IMG/VR virus record: IMGVR_UViG_3300031658_000007
Coordinates: 1-61,089 of that record
Length of the DNA stretch: 61,089 nucleotides
Source of the DNA: a virus
Reading direction: 5' to 3' (one strand)
In this document: positions 56,888-61,089 of the stretch, in pieces
Layout of the letters: every line of letters starts with the position of its first letter
Position numbering within the stretch: the stretch's first letter is position 1
The notes under the pieces: model-generated
Told to the model about the DNA's origin: nothing
The model's input: the letters and a program-made list of their open reading frames with translations, nothing else
Database searches by the model: none
Program-made: the position numbers and the translations under genes

Positions 56888-59797
56888 TTATACCGCGCAA
56901 ACATCGTCTTTACTAAAGTTATTATCAATAAATTCATCTAATTGCTCATCTGTGACAATTTCATCTATTAACCACATACCATTTTCGTCAACTTCAAGTT
57001 GCCCACTGGGGGGTACAGGAACAGAGCTATCTCGTTGAGTAGTTTCTGTCTCTGTTTGTGTATCAGCAGTCTTTAGAGCTGTCTCTATACTACCACGGTA
57101 AGATTCTATATTCCCTTTTTTACCTATGTCTGGTAACACATTTACCATTATAGCTAGTAACGCACCAGCTTCGGTAGTTTCAAATAGCTTACTAGCTGCT
57201 TGTATAAATTTTGTAGATGATACTAATTTTATAGTGTCAGCTAACATTGCTTCTTTATCTGCTGGGTCAGTTAAAGCATCTCTTTTTTGTTCTTCTAATT
57301 TCAGACCAGCTATAAACTTATTAGTCTGAGGACTTGTTTTAATAACATAAGAAGTTTTAGTGTCTACATCAGTTACTTCACTATCTGTCTTATCTTCTGA
57401 GTTAAATATACTACTATTAATAATAGAACTAACTAAAGATTCTACTTTAGTTGCAGTAGACTTTGCGACTTCTGTAACTTTTTCAGCTGCACTTGCTACT
57501 TTTCCAGCGACAGTACCTTTAAAAACTTTTCGGTATCTATCAAGTTTACGGTTAATTGTATCTAGTGTTTCTTTGTCTAGTGAATTAGAGCTATCAGGTG
57601 AGTAACTTTCATTACTTGTGTACAAGTCTAAAACTTTTTGTACTGTTTCAACTGTATCTATGTCTTCTAGCTTAACTTTAGAAACTTCCAGTAATTCAGC
57701 TGCTACAGCACTCATACTACCTACAGGTATGGCTTGTCTTCTAGCTACTGACTTTATAACAGGACTAAGCCCCCCTAAATTTACTAGTCCTTCTACTACA
57801 CGACCAGATGATAAAGAAGCTCTTTCTCTTCTGTCAGCAAGAGTATCTAGCTTTGCTGAAAGCTTAGGCATTGTGCTGCTTAGAGCGTTAGATAGCTTAC
57901 GTATGGTTTCAGGTGTGTTTTCTCTTACTTCTGCTTCAAGAGATTGCAGACCTTCCTTAGTAGCGTTATTACCGTAAGAAACAGCTTTTTCAGCCAGTCC
58001 ATAAGTTGCTGAAGTATTAAAAGTTTTTAGTTCTTCGATAGCAGCAGTACTTACAACTTTAGCAGCAGTTATTACTTGTTCTATAGCATCATCAGGTAAG
58101 TTAACAAAAGCAGCAGCTTTCTTAGCAAGTAAAACAGCTTCTTCAGAGGCTTGTTTAGTTTTTGATGCGGCAATCTTATAGTAAAAATTAGACTCTAACT
58201 TTATTTTAGAAAGAGCTACGTCAGATTCGTACTCTCTAATAATACTATTTTTAACTCTGTTAAAAACTTTTTCATTATTTAAGTCATCAGTTTTTGCAAC
58301 CTTACCTAGTTCTTCTTCTAAATCAGGATCAGTAATATCTGCAAAACTTGTGGCTTTACTAAGTGTTTCTTTTCTTGCACTTGTACTAGTCTTAAATTCT
58401 TCATGTTGAGCTTTAGCTATTTCATACTCATTACGTATTTCATTAGTTTGTTCGTCAGAAAGGTATTTACTAAGTTTTTTGGCATTTCTTTCACTAGCAA
58501 ACTTGTTAGTTGCCAAAACTGCTTTTTTGCCTAATTTAAACGTAGTTTTTGCTGTACCTACAGTAGCGTCTGCTGCTACTCCAATACCAACAGCAGGAAC
58601 TGTAGTAAGACCTTTAGTGCCAGAACCAGCACCGAATCCTAGTGCAGCACCTAACTTTGCTTCAAATTGGTTTTCAGGGTTGTTTATTTCTGCTTTTACT
58701 GCATTCCAAAATTCACCTTTCTGTGCTGCTGTAGCATTTACGTTTATTATTTCTCCCCAAGTTTGGGCATACTCTTGTAATCCTTCAGCAGTACCAGCGG
58801 CACCTAGTTTTACAACACCTTTCCCAAGACGTTTAGCTATGCTTACTAAGCTAGAATCTTTACTCATAGACTTAATAGCTGTTGTTATGTCATTTTTTAA
58901 ATGTTTAGCAAAATTAGGTATAACTAGGTTTTTAATTATAGCTGGTTCAAATATAGTAGTAGAAAGATTCACAAGATACATTTGTGCTACTTCAGAAGTT
59001 GTAGGATTTCTTGAATTTTTCTCACGAAAGTCATTTACTTGTCGTTGAGTTAAATCTGCATTCATTACACTTACTTGAGCAGCAGATTTAGCTACTGCTT
59101 TACTAGCAGTAATAAGTTTAGAAGCTTTTTTAGTCTTATCTACAGCGTCTACAATAGCGTTAGCACCTTTGTATAACTTGTATGCTTTATTGGCAAGGGC
59201 TGTTATACCTATAGCACTAGCTACTGCTGGGGCTAACGCAGTTGTTCCTGCAATTGCTGCAGTAGTAGCAACAGCTGTACCTATACTACCAGAACTATCA
59301 GAAATAGTAGCTGGAGCAGCAAGAACCGAATTCTTTAGAACATCCCAATAGTTGCCTTCAGCAAGTGACTCAGTAACTCTTCTCTGTGGTGCGTCTACTA
59401 ACCTTTCACGATCTTGTAACGAAACACCAGAAGCTAAGTCAGCATCTGCCCTGTTTTCTGCATTAGTTCTTTCTTCCCCAGTAAATATGTCTGATATGTT
59501 TGTACCAGTTTGACGAAAACCAGACTCCATAATATCTAGGTAGTTACTATTACCATTACTTTGTTCTGGTGTAAATGCCCCCCCAGCAAGACTCATTGGG
59601 TTATTTGGCAAATAAGGATTAACAACAGGATTAACAACAGGGTTAGTATCTGGAATACCAGTAGTAACTTCTGATGGAGCTAGGCGTTCTTGTTTTTCAG
59701 CTATCCTAGAATTCAATATCTCCTTCTTTTTATCGAATAGAGACTGTGTGTATATTGGTTGAAAGGCAGCAGTAGGATCGTAAAAGGGATCAGCCAT
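56888..59797 (-). CDS. Large virion (probable ejection) protein, 969 aa
   Basis: ATG 59797 follows AGGAAAA. Residues 155-215 form a hydrophobic Ala/Gly/Val/Ile segment that could insert into membranes, and residues 370-400 form a second Gly/Ala-rich stretch. The rest is long Lys/Glu/Ala helices, probably coiled coil. It lies between the virion polymerase and the 884-residue protein, as gp51/gp52 do in N4, so it is likely to enter the cell with the polymerase. No catalytic motif seen. Confidence 0.65.
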   Translation of the reverse strand: MADPFYDPTAAFQPIYTQSLFDKKKEILNSRIAEKQERLAPSEVTTGIPDTNPVVNPVVNPYLPNNPMSLAGGAFTPEQSNGNSNYLDIMESGFRQTGTNISDIFTGEERTNAENRADADLASGVSLQDRERLVDAPQRRVTESLAEGNYWDVLKNSVLAAPATISDSSGSIGTAVATTAAIAGTTALAPAVASAIGITALANKAYKLYKGANAIVDAVDKTKKASKLITASKAVAKSAAQVSVMNADLTQRQVNDFREKNSRNPTTSEVAQMYLVNLSTTIFEPAIIKNLVIPNFAKHLKNDITTAIKSMSKDSSLVSIAKRLGKGVVKLGAAGTAEGLQEYAQTWGEIINVNATAAQKGEFWNAVKAEINNPENQFEAKLGAALGFGAGSGTKGLTTVPAVGIGVAADATVGTAKTTFKLGKKAVLATNKFASERNAKKLSKYLSDEQTNEIRNEYEIAKAQHEEFKTSTSARKETLSKATSFADITDPDLEEELGKVAKTDDLNNEKVFNRVKNSIIREYESDVALSKIKLESNFYYKIAASKTKQASEEAVLLAKKAAAFVNLPDDAIEQVITAAKVVSTAAIEELKTFNTSATYGLAEKAVSYGNNATKEGLQSLEAEVRENTPETIRKLSNALSSTMPKLSAKLDTLADRRERASLSSGRVVEGLVNLGGLSPVIKSVARRQAIPVGSMSAVAAELLEVSKVKLEDIDTVETVQKVLDLYTSNESYSPDSSNSLDKETLDTINRKLDRYRKVFKGTVAGKVASAAEKVTEVAKSTATKVESLVSSIINSSIFNSEDKTDSEVTDVDTKTSYVIKTSPQTNKFIAGLKLEEQKRDALTDPADKEAMLADTIKLVSSTKFIQAASKLFETTEAGALLAIMVNVLPDIGKKGNIESYRGSIETALKTADTQTETETTQRDSSVPVPPSGQLEVDENGMWLIDEIVTDEQLDEFIDNNFSKDDVCAV

Positions 59798-59798
59798 G

Positions 59799-61089
59799 TT
59801 ATTTTCCTATTATTCTATTTGTCTCTTTTTGTCTTCTAATAGTAGAATTTATTAAGGCAGATCTTTTACCTTTAACTCTACTCTTTTCTAGCTTATACAT
59901 AGCTTTTATTACACGTTCATTATAATTAGTACTTTCAGGAGAACCTACACCAGATATTTCTCCTAACTCAACAGCTAGTTTTCCACGCTCTAGTAGTTGT
60001 TCTTTCATGAAAGAAGACATATTTTTACTGTAAACACCGTTACCTACTATTACTTCATTTAATGTTGTAGTAACAAACAATTTGTCTAACTCTGCGTTGT
60101 ACTTAGGATCTACTTTATTAAACTCTTCTACTTGTTTAGACACTACTGAGATATTAGGGTTTACACCAGTTACTAAGGGTTCAGTAGAGTTTACTACAGA
60201 TTCACTAGGGTTTACTGCATATTCATTAGGGTTTACTGGGTTTACGCCAGAAGTTACTAAAGGTTCCACAGAATCTTCTGCAGTTACACGAGAATTTACT
60301 AAAGATTCGGCAATAGTATTAGGTTGTGAACCCTTACGACTATCTTTACGGAATATAGGGGTATTTATAGGTCTACCAGTAAATATAGAAGGCTCCTTCC
60401 AGTTGTTAGCAGATCTTTCTTTTTCAAGATTAAAAATAGTTGTTACAATAGCATTAGTTCTATCAGCACCTTTTAAGTTTTCTATATTAGGAATACTTAA
60501 TGTTCCCTGTTCTAAGCCAGCGTTACCTCTTTTTATCATTTCTGATTTAGTTCTGTGTTTTAGTGTATTAACAGCCCACTCAGGTCTACCTTTCAAATCT
60601 TTATTTGGATCTAGGGAATTAAATATTTGTGTAAGATTCTTCTGGTACTCACCAAGTTCTCTAGAATCTTCTTTATTTGCCTTAATAAACTCTGCTTGTT
60701 TATCAGCTTTTCGGTTAAGTATTCTGTTCAATTCTGATGTATTTTTAACTTCATCTGTAAAAAGTACATCAGAAAGCTCTACGCCTTCAGGTGGTTTTTC
60801 ACTGTTAAACTTGTTACTTAAATTTTCATAATCTTCATCGTAACGGTCCAGTTCTCCTTGTTGTTTAGCTGTTAGACTATCAAATGCTGTTACCACAGTT
60901 GGAGAATTTACACTATTATCTGTACTTACTTCTTTATCTTTACCAGTGAAAATTTTGTTAGGAGCTACTACACTAGCTACGTCAGTGTTTACTTCACTTC
61001 TTTCACCACTTTCACTACTTTCACTAAGTAACTTATTCAGTGTAACAACATCTTTAGTACCTGTAGTATCTGTAGTACCTGTTTTAGTA
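59799..61089 (-). CDS. Virion (probable ejection) protein, C-terminal part of the gene starting at 1498
   Basis: The frame is open from 59799 to the window edge and matches, through the 60956-61089 repeat, the frame of 1-1498. The apparent start at 60896 (GTG) is therefore internal. This half is Lys/Glu/Asn-rich and helical, with a Val-Asn-Pro-Ser repeat stretch (Val-Asn-Ser-Arg, Val-Asn-Pro-Asn, Val-Asn-Pro-Ser, Val-Asn-Ser-Thr) near the middle. The product ends Ile-Ile-Gly-Lys. Whole protein 884 residues. Role inferred from position. Confidence 0.7.
   Translation of the reverse strand, partial: TKTGTTDTTGTKDVVTLNKLLSESSESGERSEVNTDVASVVAPNKIFTGKDKEVSTDNSVNSPTVVTAFDSLTAKQQGELDRYDEDYENLSNKFNSEKPPEGVELSDVLFTDEVKNTSELNRILNRKADKQAEFIKANKEDSRELGEYQKNLTQIFNSLDPNKDLKGRPEWAVNTLKHRTKSEMIKRGNAGLEQGTLSIPNIENLKGADRTNAIVTTIFNLEKERSANNWKEPSIFTGRPINTPIFRKDSRKGSQPNTIAESLVNSRVTAEDSVEPLVTSGVNPVNPNEYAVNPSESVVNSTEPLVTGVNPNISVVSKQVEEFNKVDPKYNAELDKLFVTTTLNEVIVGNGVYSKNMSSFMKEQLLERGKLAVELGEISGVGSPESTNYNERVIKAMYKLEKSRVKGKRSALINSTIRRQKETNRIIGK
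60956..61089. repeat. Terminal redundancy of the contig, right copy
   Basis: Same as 1-143 but one 9-base unit shorter. Removing one copy gives a circle of about 60,955 bases with an intact 885-codon frame across the junction. Confidence 0.9.

Noticed and set aside
60800-60896. GTG at 60896 as the start of a 365-residue gene
   Set aside because: The frame is open upstream to the window edge and joins the 1-1498 frame, so it is internal.
1-61089. Temperate phage or prophage
   Set aside because: No integrase, excisionase, attachment repeats or CI-like repressor cassette were seen; the gene set is that of a lytic N4-like phage.

Overview
The window is an essentially complete genome of an N4-like (Schitoviridae-type) podovirus, probably of a marine gram-negative host. 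The evidence is a giant virion RNA polymerase gene (50744-56884) whose catalytic residues R415, D553, R646, K650, Y658 and D863 follow N4 vRNAP order and motif B spacing, a second phage RNA polymerase in the early region, an N4-gp56-type capsid, and an N4-like gene order with late genes leftward and early/middle genes rightward. The DNA is AT-rich and densely packed. The first 143 and last 134 bases are the same sequence apart from one 9-base repeat unit, and one reading frame runs through the junction. The window is therefore a circularised assembly of about 60.96 kb opened inside a late gene, not a molecule with natural ends at 1 and 61089. No integrase, repressor cassette, tRNA or CRISPR array was seen.

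Late half, all on the minus strand. Transcription reads from about 25.9 kb down to 1, then across the junction from 61.1 down to 50.7 kb. In transcription order: a ParB-like and a GIY-YIG-like gene, small and large terminase, a tail-tube/adaptor-like protein, three tail fibre/adhesin genes (repeat fibre, S74 self-cleaving fibre, polyglycine tip), a SPOUT-like protein, two tandem paralogues, an amidoligase, a metallophosphoesterase, a lysis cassette (DUF5675 protein, 3TM holin-like protein, three small membrane proteins), portal, scaffold, capsid, a 21-residue-repeat protein, an acyl carrier protein, a beta-ketoacyl synthase, and then the proteins expected to be ejected, ending in the virion RNA polymerase.

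Early/middle half, plus strand, 26.9 to 50.7 kb. A hairpin-rich control region is followed by many very small genes (membrane, secreted, Cys-rich), the 653-residue single-chain RNA polymerase, more small genes including a Lar-like and a DUF3310 protein, and an array of seven 11-bp iterons. A replication module follows: UvrD-like helicase, MoxR-type ATPase with partner, a large putative NTPase, an AEP-like primase, separate exonuclease and polymerase genes for a family A DNA polymerase, a PD-(D/E)XK nuclease, a Sak4-like ATPase and an SSB. The two halves converge on a bidirectional terminator at about 50.73 kb.

Inferred working model, from N4 biology. The virion polymerase enters with the DNA and starts early transcription at hairpin promoters. 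The early-encoded small polymerase transcribes the replication genes. The SSB (ending Lys-Lys) and host sigma70 polymerase then activate late promoters such as the one at 10257-10285. The most unusual feature is the condensing enzyme plus acyl carrier protein, both with intact active-site residues, inside the virion operon. This suggests phage-directed acyl-chain synthesis or transfer, possibly acting on a virion protein or on host lipid metabolism.
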